DNA of 64,000 bases. Origin: Planctomycetota bacterium. GTDB taxonomy: Bacteria; Planctomycetota; J058. The DNA is taken from positions 25,450 to 89,449 of the forward strand of contig JAHBXY010000014.1 in the NCBI GenBank assembly GCA_019636275.1, given 5' to 3'. The notes beneath the pieces are model-generated. The model made no database searches and was not told where the DNA came from. It saw only the letters and a list, made by a program, of their open reading frames with translations. Below are positions 57,801 to 64,000 of the stretch, piece by piece (the first letter of the stretch is position 1; every line of letters begins with the position of its first letter). The translations under genes and the position numbers were made by a program.

Positions 57801-58137
57801 GCGGCTGCGCCCGCACCTCGAGGGCCAGGCGGGGCTCTCGGCCCTCGTGGTGGGCGAGGCGATCGAGCGGCCGAAGAACGCCGCCCGCGCCGTGGCCGAG
57901 GACATGGAGCTGTTCGTGGCCGACGTCCTCGACCCGGTCAAGGAGCGCGCGCGGCTCGAGAAGCAGAAGGACGGGCTCCTGAAGCAGCTCGGCGCCGTGG
58001 AGAAGAAGCTCGAGAACCCGAAGTTCCTCGAGAAGGCCGACCCGAAGGTCGTGCAGGCCGAGCGGGACAAGCTCGACGACCTGCGCCGGCAGGTGGCGGT
58101 GGTCGAGCAGGCGCTGGCCGAGCTGACCCAGGCGTGA
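54829..58137 (+). CDS. valS: Valyl-tRNA synthetase
   Basis: This 1102-aa class I synthetase has the HIGH-type motif in LPNVTGALHMGHAMDN near residue 50 and RMSKS at 677-681 (GERMSKSAGNGIDPLD). The editing domain is present (VVATTRPETMLGDTAVACHP) and there is a C-terminal coiled coil (KERARLEKQKDGLLKQLGAV). It charges tRNA-Val. It is about 150-200 aa longer than typical bacterial ValRS. Two inserts account for much of this: a Lys/Glu-rich helix within the editing domain (about 255-305) and about 60 residues after WWGHQIPVWRA. The stop overlaps the next gene (GTGA). Confidence 0.95.
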   Translation: MSTELPSKFDPSAIQQAVLDRWAAARAFAAVPGGGADRYVIMMPLPNVTGALHMGHAMDNVMQDLLTRWHRMQGDDTLWQPGTDHAGIATQAVVEKRLFELEGKTRNDIGREALVQRIWAWKDEYQARIVRQQQAMGCGCDWDRQRFTMDAVCSAAVREAFFRMFKDGLIYRGDRLVNWDCHLQTAVADDELVKLTVQGHFWYLRYPVVDPRPGEPTHVVVATTRPETMLGDTAVACHPEPTAALDAAIRAAKERLDKAPQKEQAEARAELERLEQRRESHLPLLEALAAMARDGRKIRLPLQERELPLIGDAWAKPELGSGCVKITPAHDPNDYLVWQRHRERIGIINILNPDGTLNANAGAYAGLDRTVARKRVVADLEARDLVERIEDRQLEVDHSDRSKTVIEPFVSKQWFVRMGDVPGGVTFGRGTPKEHQGAGLAQAAIDAAGGQWRSPTGLQLRFHPDDARATGPNRYASTYTAWLAEKRDWCISRQLWWGHQIPVWRAAFSNSAGLADALSALPRDPDALHVWLVDAEGRQVAREASATLGEGEVDLLVCLRGKPAEERHAAALEALGLARDPDVLDTWFSSALWPFSTLGWPDPATAPIGPGQTPLGPTDGRPDSLSAYYPGSCLVTGRDIITLWVARMAMLGLYCLGDLPFTDVFVHANIQDGKGERMSKSAGNGIDPLDIIASHGADGMRYVLCEMQTGSQDIRVPVQAISPFDPAGARKIDLTTAKVGRVRGNALRGVYVDPEAGDQLFDVIGTYEGIAKAKTTSDRFDIGRNFCNKLWNAARFALMNLSAGGGRLEFRPLDVKALPAEDRWVLSQLAKASGAVTAGLNAYNPSLAINTARDFFWTELCDWYVELIKPRMKDEAQAPAARQVLAAVLDQVLRLLHPFIPFITEELWAHLGAVAPVRGVEAPFPASDLLARARWPEWRPEWEDRAVEVEFEKMRVAVRKLRDLRQSYNVSPGARVEARIQAPAATVAVLERLRPHLEGQAGLSALVVGEAIERPKNAARAVAEDMELFVADVLDPVKERARLEKQKDGLLKQLGAVEKKLENPKFLEKADPKVVQAERDKLDDLRRQVAVVEQALAELTQA

Positions 58138-59228
58138 ACGAGGCGCAGCAGCGGGGCGGCGGCGCGTGGCGGGTGGTGCTCGGGGTGGTCCTCGCGGGCG
58201 CCGTCGTGGGCGTGGTCCTGGCCCTGCTCGTCGGCCAGGGCAATCCGGGCAACGCCGGCGTGTGCGGGGCCTGCTTCCTGCGCGACTGGGCGGGGGCCCT
58301 CGGCCTCCACGGCGCGGGCAACTGCCGCTACGTTCGGCCCGAGGTTGCGGGCGTGGTCCTGGGCGCCCTGCTCGCCGCCGCCTGGCGCGGCGAGGTCCGC
58401 GCCCGCGGCGGCGGCTCGCCCATGGGCAAGCTGTTCCTGGGCGCCTGGGTGTCGATCGGGGCGCTCGTGTTCCTGGGCTGCCCCTTCCGCATGCTGCAGC
58501 GCCTGGGCGGCGGCGACCTCAACGCCGTCGTGGGCCTGGCCGGCCTCGTGGCGGGGATCTCGCTCGCGCTCGTCCTCACCCGCCGTGGCTGCGATCAGGG
58601 GCGCGCGGCGCCGCTGCCGCTGGCGGCGGGGCTCCTCCTGCCCGTCGGGGTCGCGGCCGTGCTCGTGGCCTCGCTCGCCGGCGCGCCGGGCGTCCTCGTC
58701 AGCGACGCGCCGCCGGGCTCGGTGCGCGCGCCCTGGGCGGCGTCGCTCGGCGGCGCCCTGCTCGTGGGCGCCCTCCTCCAGCGCACGCGCTTCTGCACGC
58801 TGGGCGCGCTTCGCGACGCGCTCTTCTACCGCGACCGCCACCTGCTGACGATCGCGGCGGCGATCGTCGTGGCCTACGGCGTCGCCTCGGCGCTCGGCGG
58901 CCGGTTCAAGCTGGGCCTCGAGGGCCAGCCGATCGCGCACACGGACGCCGTGTGGAACTTCCTCGCCATGCTCCTCACGGGGTTGGCCGCCTCGCTCGCC
59001 GGCGGCTGCCCGGTCAGGCAGATGGTCCTCGCCGGCGAGGGCGACACCGGCGCGGCCACGGCGCTCGTCGGGATGGCCCTCGGCGCCGCGCTCGCGCACT
59101 CCTTCGCCCTCGTCAGCTCGGGCGCGGGCCCGACGCCGGCAGGCAAGGTGGCCGTGGTCGTGGGCGTCGTCGCTTGCCTGGCGCTCGCGCTCGCCTCGCG
59201 GCCTACTGACGGAGGCGGTGATGCCTGA
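58134..59228 (+). CDS. YedE-type membrane transporter (selenium/sulfur)
   Basis: The 364-aa multi-pass protein starts at a GTG overlapping the valS stop. It carries the conserved cysteine motifs of YeeE/YedE transporters: GNAGVCGACFLRDWAGALGL, LGCPFRMLQRLGGGDLNA, QRTRFCTLGALRD and LAGGCPVRQMVLAGEGD. The opening block with CGACFLRD ... NCRYVRPE fits the branch named selenium metabolism membrane protein (YedE/FdhT), as I recall it. It probably moves selenium or thiosulfate-type sulfur compounds. Close to the Sec candidate and the TusA-like gene. Confidence 0.85.
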   Translation: MNEAQQRGGGAWRVVLGVVLAGAVVGVVLALLVGQGNPGNAGVCGACFLRDWAGALGLHGAGNCRYVRPEVAGVVLGALLAAAWRGEVRARGGGSPMGKLFLGAWVSIGALVFLGCPFRMLQRLGGGDLNAVVGLAGLVAGISLALVLTRRGCDQGRAAPLPLAAGLLLPVGVAAVLVASLAGAPGVLVSDAPPGSVRAPWAASLGGALLVGALLQRTRFCTLGALRDALFYRDRHLLTIAAAIVVAYGVASALGGRFKLGLEGQPIAHTDAVWNFLAMLLTGLAASLAGGCPVRQMVLAGEGDTGAATALVGMALGAALAHSFALVSSGAGPTPAGKVAVVVGVVACLALALASRPTDGGGDA

Positions 59229-59436
59229 GGCGCACGACCTGCGGGGGCTCTCCTGCCCCGAGCCGACCGAGCGCGCGCGACGCGCGATCCTCGCCCGGGC
59301 GCCCGACGAGCTGCGCCTCCTCGTCGACGACCCCTCGGCGCGCGAGCACCTCGAGCGCATGGGACCCGGCCTCGGCTACACGGTCGAGGCCGTGCGGCAC
59401 GCGCGCCACGACGAGGTCGTCCTGCGGCGGGTTTGA
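59221..59436 (+). CDS. TusA/SirA-like sulfurtransferase-type protein
   Basis: The protein is 71 aa. It has the CPxP hallmark (DLRGLSCPEPTERARRAI), whose Cys carries persulfide (or selenide) in TusA and YedF proteins. The ATG at 59221 follows GGAGG and overlaps the yedE end by 8 bp. YedE and a TusA/YedF-like protein are a common pair; selenium delivery is one proposed role, sulfur relay another. Confidence 0.85.
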   Translation: MPEAHDLRGLSCPEPTERARRAILARAPDELRLLVDDPSAREHLERMGPGLGYTVEAVRHARHDEVVLRRV

Positions 59437-59537
59437 TCCAGGGGCACGGCGCCTCCCGGAGTGAGACACGCGCGGCGACCCGGTGTGGTTTCACGCGTTC
59501 CGCGACCGGCCAGCGGCGTTTATCCTTGCGCCCCGCC

Positions 59538-61238
59538 ATGACGCGCCCCGCCCTGTGCCTGGCCCTGCTCCTCCTGGTCGCCTCCTCGCAGGCTGACGAC
59601 CGCGCCGACGACCCGCCGGCGGACCTCGTCCTGCGCGGGGGCGTCGTCCACACGCTCGACCCGGCCCGTCCGAAGGCCGGCGCGGTCGCCGTGCGCGGCG
59701 ACCGGATCGTGGGCGTGGCCGACGCGCCGCAAGCCGGATGGATCGGCAGCGGCACGCGGGTGGTCGACCTCGACGGCGCCTGCGTCGTGCCGGGCCTGTG
59801 GGACGCCCACGGGCACCTGCTCTCGCTGGGCCTCGCCGACGCCGAGGTCGACCTGACGGGCGCGCGCTCGTTCGCGGAGGTCGTCGAGCGCGTCGCCGCG
59901 CGGGCCAACGACGTGCGCCCGGGCGAGTGGGTCGTCGGGCGCGGCTGGGACCAGAACCTGTGGCCGAAGGACGAGTTCGGCGGCGAGTTCCCCACCCACG
60001 AGCGCCTGTCGCAGGCCGTGCCGGGCCACCCGGTGAGCCTCTCGCGCGTCGACGGCCACGCGACGCTCCTCAACGCGCGCGCGCTGGCCGCGCACGGGAT
60101 CGGGCCCGGGACGGCGTCGCCGCCCGGCGGCGAGGTGGTCAAGGACGCCCAGGGCCGGCCGACGGGCGTGCTCGTCGACGCCGCGATGGCGCTGGCGCCC
60201 GAGCCGGCGCCGAGCCCCGCGCAGACGCGCGCGGCCCTGCGCGCGGCCGCGCGCGAGTGCGTGCGCTACGGCCTCGTGGGCGTGCACGACGCCGGGGTCA
60301 CCGCGGGGTCGCTGGCCATGCTCGAGGAGCTGGCCCGCGCGGGGGAGCTGCCCCTGCGCGTCTACGCCATGCTCTCGGAGTCGGCGGCGACGGGCGACGT
60401 GCTGGCGGCCGGCCCGCGCGTGAACCTGCACGGGCGCCTGACCGTGCGCGCGATCAAGACCTTCGTCGACGGCGCCCTCGGCAGCCGCGGCGCGTGGCTG
60501 CTCGAGCCCTACGCCGACCGCCCCGACGCCCGCGGGCTGCCCCAGCAGACGCAGGAGGAGCTCGAGGCGCTGCTGGCCAGGGCCGCCCGCTACGGCTTCC
60601 AGGTGTGCGCGCACGCGATCGGCGACGCGGCCGTGCGGCGCGTCCTCGACGCCGTCGAGCGCGTCGAGGCCGACCTCGGCCGCGAGCGCGTGCGCGCCGT
60701 GCGCCCGCGGATCGAGCACGCGCAGGTGGTCCACCCGGCCGACGTGGAGCGCTTCGGGCCGCTGGGCGTGATCCCGTCCATGCAGCCGACGCACGCGACC
60801 TCCGACATGGGCTGGGCCGAGGCGCGCCTGGGGCCGGAGCGCGTGCGCAGCGCCTACGCCTGGCAGACGCTGCTCGAGGCCGGCGCGCCGGGGATCGCCT
60901 GCGGCAGCGACTTCCCCGTCGAGGGCGTGAGCCCGCTGTGGGGGCTCCACGCCGCCGTGACGCGCGTCGACGCCGACGGCAAGAGCCCGCACGGGTCCGG
61001 CGGCTGGTTCCCGCACCAGCGGCTGACGCGCGAGCAGGCGCTGCTCGGGTTCACGCGCTGGGCCTGCGCGGCGGCCTTCATGGAGGAGGACGGCGGCGCG
61101 ATCACGGTCGGCCGCTGGGCCGACCTGGCCGTGTTCGACCGCGACCTGCTCACGTGCGAGCCGGCCGCCCTGCGCGCCCTCGAGGCGCGGCTGACGATCG
61201 TGGGCGGCCGGGTCGTCCACGAGGCGCCGCCGCGGTGA
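59538..61238 (+). CDS. YtcJ-type amidohydrolase with intact metal motif, exported
   Basis: The protein is 566 aa. Signal peptide: MTRPALCLALLLLVASSQA. The strand-1 site is VVPGLWDAHGHLLSLG (HxH present), with further metal/catalytic candidates in CAHAIGDAAV, IEHAQVVHPADVERF and ACGSDFPVEGV. The GW(D/N)QNLWP and SRVDGHA blocks are typical of this family. It hydrolyses C-N bonds of an unknown substrate outside the cytoplasm. First gene of a coupled trio (next start overlaps its stop). Confidence 0.88.
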   Translation: MTRPALCLALLLLVASSQADDRADDPPADLVLRGGVVHTLDPARPKAGAVAVRGDRIVGVADAPQAGWIGSGTRVVDLDGACVVPGLWDAHGHLLSLGLADAEVDLTGARSFAEVVERVAARANDVRPGEWVVGRGWDQNLWPKDEFGGEFPTHERLSQAVPGHPVSLSRVDGHATLLNARALAAHGIGPGTASPPGGEVVKDAQGRPTGVLVDAAMALAPEPAPSPAQTRAALRAAARECVRYGLVGVHDAGVTAGSLAMLEELARAGELPLRVYAMLSESAATGDVLAAGPRVNLHGRLTVRAIKTFVDGALGSRGAWLLEPYADRPDARGLPQQTQEELEALLARAARYGFQVCAHAIGDAAVRRVLDAVERVEADLGRERVRAVRPRIEHAQVVHPADVERFGPLGVIPSMQPTHATSDMGWAEARLGPERVRSAYAWQTLLEAGAPGIACGSDFPVEGVSPLWGLHAAVTRVDADGKSPHGSGGWFPHQRLTREQALLGFTRWACAAAFMEEDGGAITVGRWADLAVFDRDLLTCEPAALRALEARLTIVGGRVVHEAPPR

Positions 61239-62758
61239 GGCGCGCGGCGGCCCTCCTGCTCGTGGCCCTCGCCGGCTGCCCCGGGCCCACGACCCCGGGG
61301 CCGGCCGGCCAGGCGCCGATCACCGACGCCGACCGCGCGGCCGTGGCGCAGGCGTGCGCGCGCTGCCACCTGGCGCCGCCGCCGGAGGCCCTGCCGAGGC
61401 AGCGCTGGCGCGAGGTGATCCCGTCCATGGCCTCGGTGGAGCTCGGGGCGGCCTCGGGCAAGCCGCCGGCCACGGCCGAGGAGGTGGCGCTGGCCCTGCG
61501 CGTCTACGAGGCGCAGGCGCCCGAGGCGCTCGACGCGCCGCCGCAGGCGGGCGCGCCCGCCGGGCTCGACTTCCGGACGGAGTCGTTCACCCCGCGCGGG
61601 ATCCAGCGGCGGATCCCGGCCGTGGCGAACGTGCGCCTCTGGCCCATGAACTCGCCCAGGCGCCTCGACGTGCTCGTGAGCGAGATGCGCAGCCGGCGCC
61701 TGTTCCTCCTCGCCCCCTGGGCGCCCGAGGCGCAGCGGCGCCTGGTCGAGCTGGGCGCGGAGCTGGGCTACCCCGTGCACGTCGAGCCCTGCGACCTCGA
61801 CGGCGACGGGCTGATCGACCTCGTCGTGTCGGGGCTCGGCGGCATGAACCCGTCGAACGACACCAACGGCGTGGTCACGCTCCTGCGCCAGACGCCCGAC
61901 CGGCGCTTCACGCCCGTGCCGCTCGCCACCGGGCTGGGGCGCGTCGCGAGCACCCTGGCGGTCGACCTCGACGGCGACGGCGACCTCGACCTCGTCGTGG
62001 CCGTGTTCGGCTGGCGCGGGCCCGGGCAGCTCCTCCTGCTCGAGAACCAGACGACCGACCCGGCGAAGCCGACGTTCCGCCGCCACGTCCTCGACGAGCG
62101 CGACGGCTGGATCCACGTCGAGGCGGCCGACCTCACGGGCGACGGGCGGCCCGACCTCGTGGCGCTCGTGGCGCAGGAGCACGAGCAGGTGGTCGCCTGG
62201 ATCAACCAGGGCGAGCTGCGCCTCGAGCCGCGCGTCCTGCACACGGCGCCGCACCCGGCCTGGGGCTACTCGGGGCTGCAGCTCGTCGACATGGACGGCG
62301 ACGGCGACCTCGACGTCCTCGTCTCCAACGGCGACGCCCTCGACGACCACCTGCTCAAGCCCTACCACGGCGTGTCGTGGCTGGAGAACCGGGGCGACCT
62401 GCGCTTCGTCGAGCGGCGCGTCGGCGCGCTCTACGGGTGCGAGCGCGCCGTGGCCGGCGACCTCGACGGCGACGGCGACGTGGACGTCGTGGCCGTGGCC
62501 TTCCTGCCCGAGCTGTCGCCCGAGCGACAGCGCGCGCTCGACCTCGACTCGGTCGTGTGGTTCGAGCGCACGCCCGACGGCTGGACGCGGCGCGTGCTCG
62601 AGAAGCACCGCGCCTGGCACCCGACCGTGGCCCTCGGCGACCACGACGGCGACGGGCAGCTCGACGTCGTGGTCGGCAACTTCGTGTGGCTGATCCAGGA
62701 CGGCACGCCGCTGGTCGAGGACGACTGGGTGACCGTGTTCACGCAGCGGCGGCGGTGA
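61235..62758 (+). CDS. Lipoprotein with c-type haem motif and FG-GAP/VCBS repeats
   Basis: The protein is 507 aa. A GTG start overlaps the amidohydrolase stop. Lipobox: LLVALAGCPGP. A c-type haem site ACARCHLAPPPEAL is at about residues 44-50, followed by a distal Met candidate (VIPSM). From about 175 on, calcium-binding FG-GAP repeats (DLDGDGLIDLVV, DLDGDGDLDLVV, DMDGDGDLDVLV, DHDGDGQLDVVV) build a beta propeller. A likely secreted or surface propeller with electron-transfer potential; such fusions recur in Planctomycetota. Its stop overlaps the DUF455 start. Confidence 0.85.
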   Translation: MRRAAALLLVALAGCPGPTTPGPAGQAPITDADRAAVAQACARCHLAPPPEALPRQRWREVIPSMASVELGAASGKPPATAEEVALALRVYEAQAPEALDAPPQAGAPAGLDFRTESFTPRGIQRRIPAVANVRLWPMNSPRRLDVLVSEMRSRRLFLLAPWAPEAQRRLVELGAELGYPVHVEPCDLDGDGLIDLVVSGLGGMNPSNDTNGVVTLLRQTPDRRFTPVPLATGLGRVASTLAVDLDGDGDLDLVVAVFGWRGPGQLLLLENQTTDPAKPTFRRHVLDERDGWIHVEAADLTGDGRPDLVALVAQEHEQVVAWINQGELRLEPRVLHTAPHPAWGYSGLQLVDMDGDGDLDVLVSNGDALDDHLLKPYHGVSWLENRGDLRFVERRVGALYGCERAVAGDLDGDGDVDVVAVAFLPELSPERQRALDLDSVVWFERTPDGWTRRVLEKHRAWHPTVALGDHDGDGQLDVVVGNFVWLIQDGTPLVEDDWVTVFTQRRR

Positions 62759-64000
62759 CCGAGCTGCGCGCCTTCGCCGAGCGCGTGCTGTTCGGCGCGA
62801 CGCTCGCCGACAAGCTCGCCGCCCCGGGCGACCTCGTCGACGACGCGCCCGGGCCGGCGCTCGTCGCCGCGCCGGGCGCGCCGGGCCGGCCGGCGGCCCT
62901 GCGCCTCGAGCGCGCGCCCGACGCGCGCGCCGAGCCCCCGCCCTCCGAAGGCCGACTCGACGACCCGCGCGCGCGCGGGCGGCTCCTGCACGCCTTCGCC
63001 AACCACGAGCTGCTGGCGCTCGAGCTGTTCGCGCTGGCGCTGCTGCGCTTCCCCGACGCGCCCGCGGGCTTCCGCCTGGGGCTCGGGCGCGTCATGCAGG
63101 AAGAGCAGGCGCATCTCGCCGCCTACCTGGCGCGCATGGAGGCCCTGGGCGTCCGGTTCGGCGACGAGGCGCCGAGCGCCTTCTTCTGGACGAGCCTCGC
63201 GCCGACGCGTTCGCCGCAGGAGCTCGTGGCGGGGCTGTCGCTGACCTTCGAGCAGGCGAACCTCGACTTCGCCGCGCACTTCGCGGCGGTGCTGCGGCGC
63301 GTGGGCGACGAGGAGACCGCGGCGCTCCTCGACCGCGTGCTCGCCGACGAGGTCGGCCACGTGCGCCACGGGCTGACCTGGTTCGAGCGCTGGCGCGACC
63401 CGGCGACCTCGTGCTGGGAGGCCTACGTGGCCGCCCTGCCGCCGCCGCTCGTGCCGCGGCGCGCGCGCGGCAAGGGCGCGCTCCAGCGCGAGGCGCGCCG
63501 GGCGGCCGGGCTGCCCGACGACTTCGTGCGCCGGCTGGCCCTCGCGGGCGAGTCGACCGGGCGCACGCCGGTGGTCCACGTGTTCCTGCCCGGCTTCGAG
63601 GAGGCGCTGGCCGGCGAGCCGCCCTCGCCCGCCGCCGAGCAGGTGCGGCGCGACCAGGCGGCGCTGCCGGTGTTCCTGGCCCGCCGGGGCGACGTCGTCC
63701 TCGTGCCCGAGGCGCCCGACCCGGCGTGGCTCGAGGCCCTGGCGGCGGCCGGCGTCGAGCCGCCGGAGCTCGTCACGTCGGTCGACGACCTCCGCGGGCG
63801 GCCGCTCTCGGGGCTGGCGCCCTGGGGCTGGGACCCGACCGCGCGGGCGCTCCTCGCGCCGCTCGTCGGCCAGGCGCGCGGCGAGGCGCCCGACCCCGCG
63901 CGCACCGGGGAGCTGGCGTCGAAGGTCACGGCGGCCGGGTGGCGGCGCGCGCAGCTCGAGGCGCACCCGGCCTGGGCGGCGGTCGTCGGGCCGGACGCCC
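62755..64000 (+). CDS. DUF455 ferritin-like protein, C-terminus outside window
   Basis: It starts at a GTG overlapping the upstream stop and stays open to the window end (415 residues visible). The ferritin-like core holds LHAFANHELLALELFALALL, MQEEQAHLAAYLARM and LADEVGHVRHGLTWFERW, supplying Glu/His metal ligands as in DUF455. After about residue 230 a second, Pro-rich part follows (VHVFLPGFEEALAG...) that is not standard DUF455 and may be a further domain. Possibly a di-iron oxidase or hydroxylase. Confidence 0.78.
   Translation, partial: MTELRAFAERVLFGATLADKLAAPGDLVDDAPGPALVAAPGAPGRPAALRLERAPDARAEPPPSEGRLDDPRARGRLLHAFANHELLALELFALALLRFPDAPAGFRLGLGRVMQEEQAHLAAYLARMEALGVRFGDEAPSAFFWTSLAPTRSPQELVAGLSLTFEQANLDFAAHFAAVLRRVGDEETAALLDRVLADEVGHVRHGLTWFERWRDPATSCWEAYVAALPPPLVPRRARGKGALQREARRAAGLPDDFVRRLALAGESTGRTPVVHVFLPGFEEALAGEPPSPAAEQVRRDQAALPVFLARRGDVVLVPEAPDPAWLEALAAAGVEPPELVTSVDDLRGRPLSGLAPWGWDPTARALLAPLVGQARGEAPDPARTGELASKVTAAGWRRAQLEAHPAWAAVVGPDA

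Noticed and set aside
59538..61238. YtcJ-type gene as a member of the HxH-less amidohydrolase set
   Set aside because: It retains DAHGH, IEHAQ and GSDFP and is over 20 kb away with different partners.

Overview
The window is extremely GC-rich. It encodes many exported, lipidated and zinc-ribbon proteins, large Hanks-type kinases with TPR tails, oleABCD, hopanoid genes, a DUF5989 protein and a haem-c/FG-GAP lipoprotein. This mix points to a Planctomycetota-type bacterium, possibly a metagenome assembly; that placement is inference. No rRNA, tRNA or CRISPR array was seen. GC richness produces very long stop-free antisense frames, so genes were chosen by domain content, ribosome sites and ATGA/GTGA coupling.

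Layout. 1-3.0 kb: an exported S41 protease (cut by the window edge) divergent from a pseudokinase and a coupled RING-like membrane protein. 3.1-8.2 kb (minus): an oleABCD long-chain olefin operon with an extra 56-residue peptide gene coupled between oleA and oleB, flanked on both sides by copies of one hairpin repeat. 8.6-14.5 kb (plus): a dedicated fatty-acid cluster (ketosynthase, ACP, two CrtI-like desaturases, FabZ-like, FabI-like), in gene content like the clusters proposed for anammox ladderanes. Together these two blocks look like a system making an unusual unsaturated acyl chain and a hydrocarbon from it. 14.5-29 kb: envelope proteins, a FIST protein, two kinases (one of 1616 aa with TPRs), a NYN protein and DUF4058.

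29.1-38.0 kb: an operon of five exported amidohydrolase-fold proteins (six domains), all lacking the HxH metal motif, bracketed by two copies of a MITE-like element with terminal inverted repeats. 38.0-40.6 kb: hpnH-hpnG (adenosylhopane to ribosylhopane) and an anchored protein. 40.8-43.8 kb: ECF sigma/anti-sigma pair, exported protein, ChaN-like protein and a VOC protein. 44-54 kb: a less conserved stretch with a decayed zinc-ribbon gene, a histone-H1-like zinc-ribbon protein, a Clp-N-like protein, pentapeptide repeats, a 12-unit tandem repeat and a SWIM/PolX-like protein. Several frameshifts here are either real decay or assembly errors.

54.1-59.4 kb: the most striking locus. A thioredoxin-fold gene has an in-frame TGA exactly where the first Cys of a CxxC motif belongs (Sec-Gly-Gly-Cys), followed by a hairpin at the right distance for a bacterial SECIS element. 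Divergent from it run valS, a YedE-type (selenium transporter family) gene and a TusA/SirA-like gene. 59.5-64 kb: a coupled trio of intact YtcJ-type amidohydrolase, haem-c/FG-GAP lipoprotein and DUF455 ferritin-like protein (cut by the window end).
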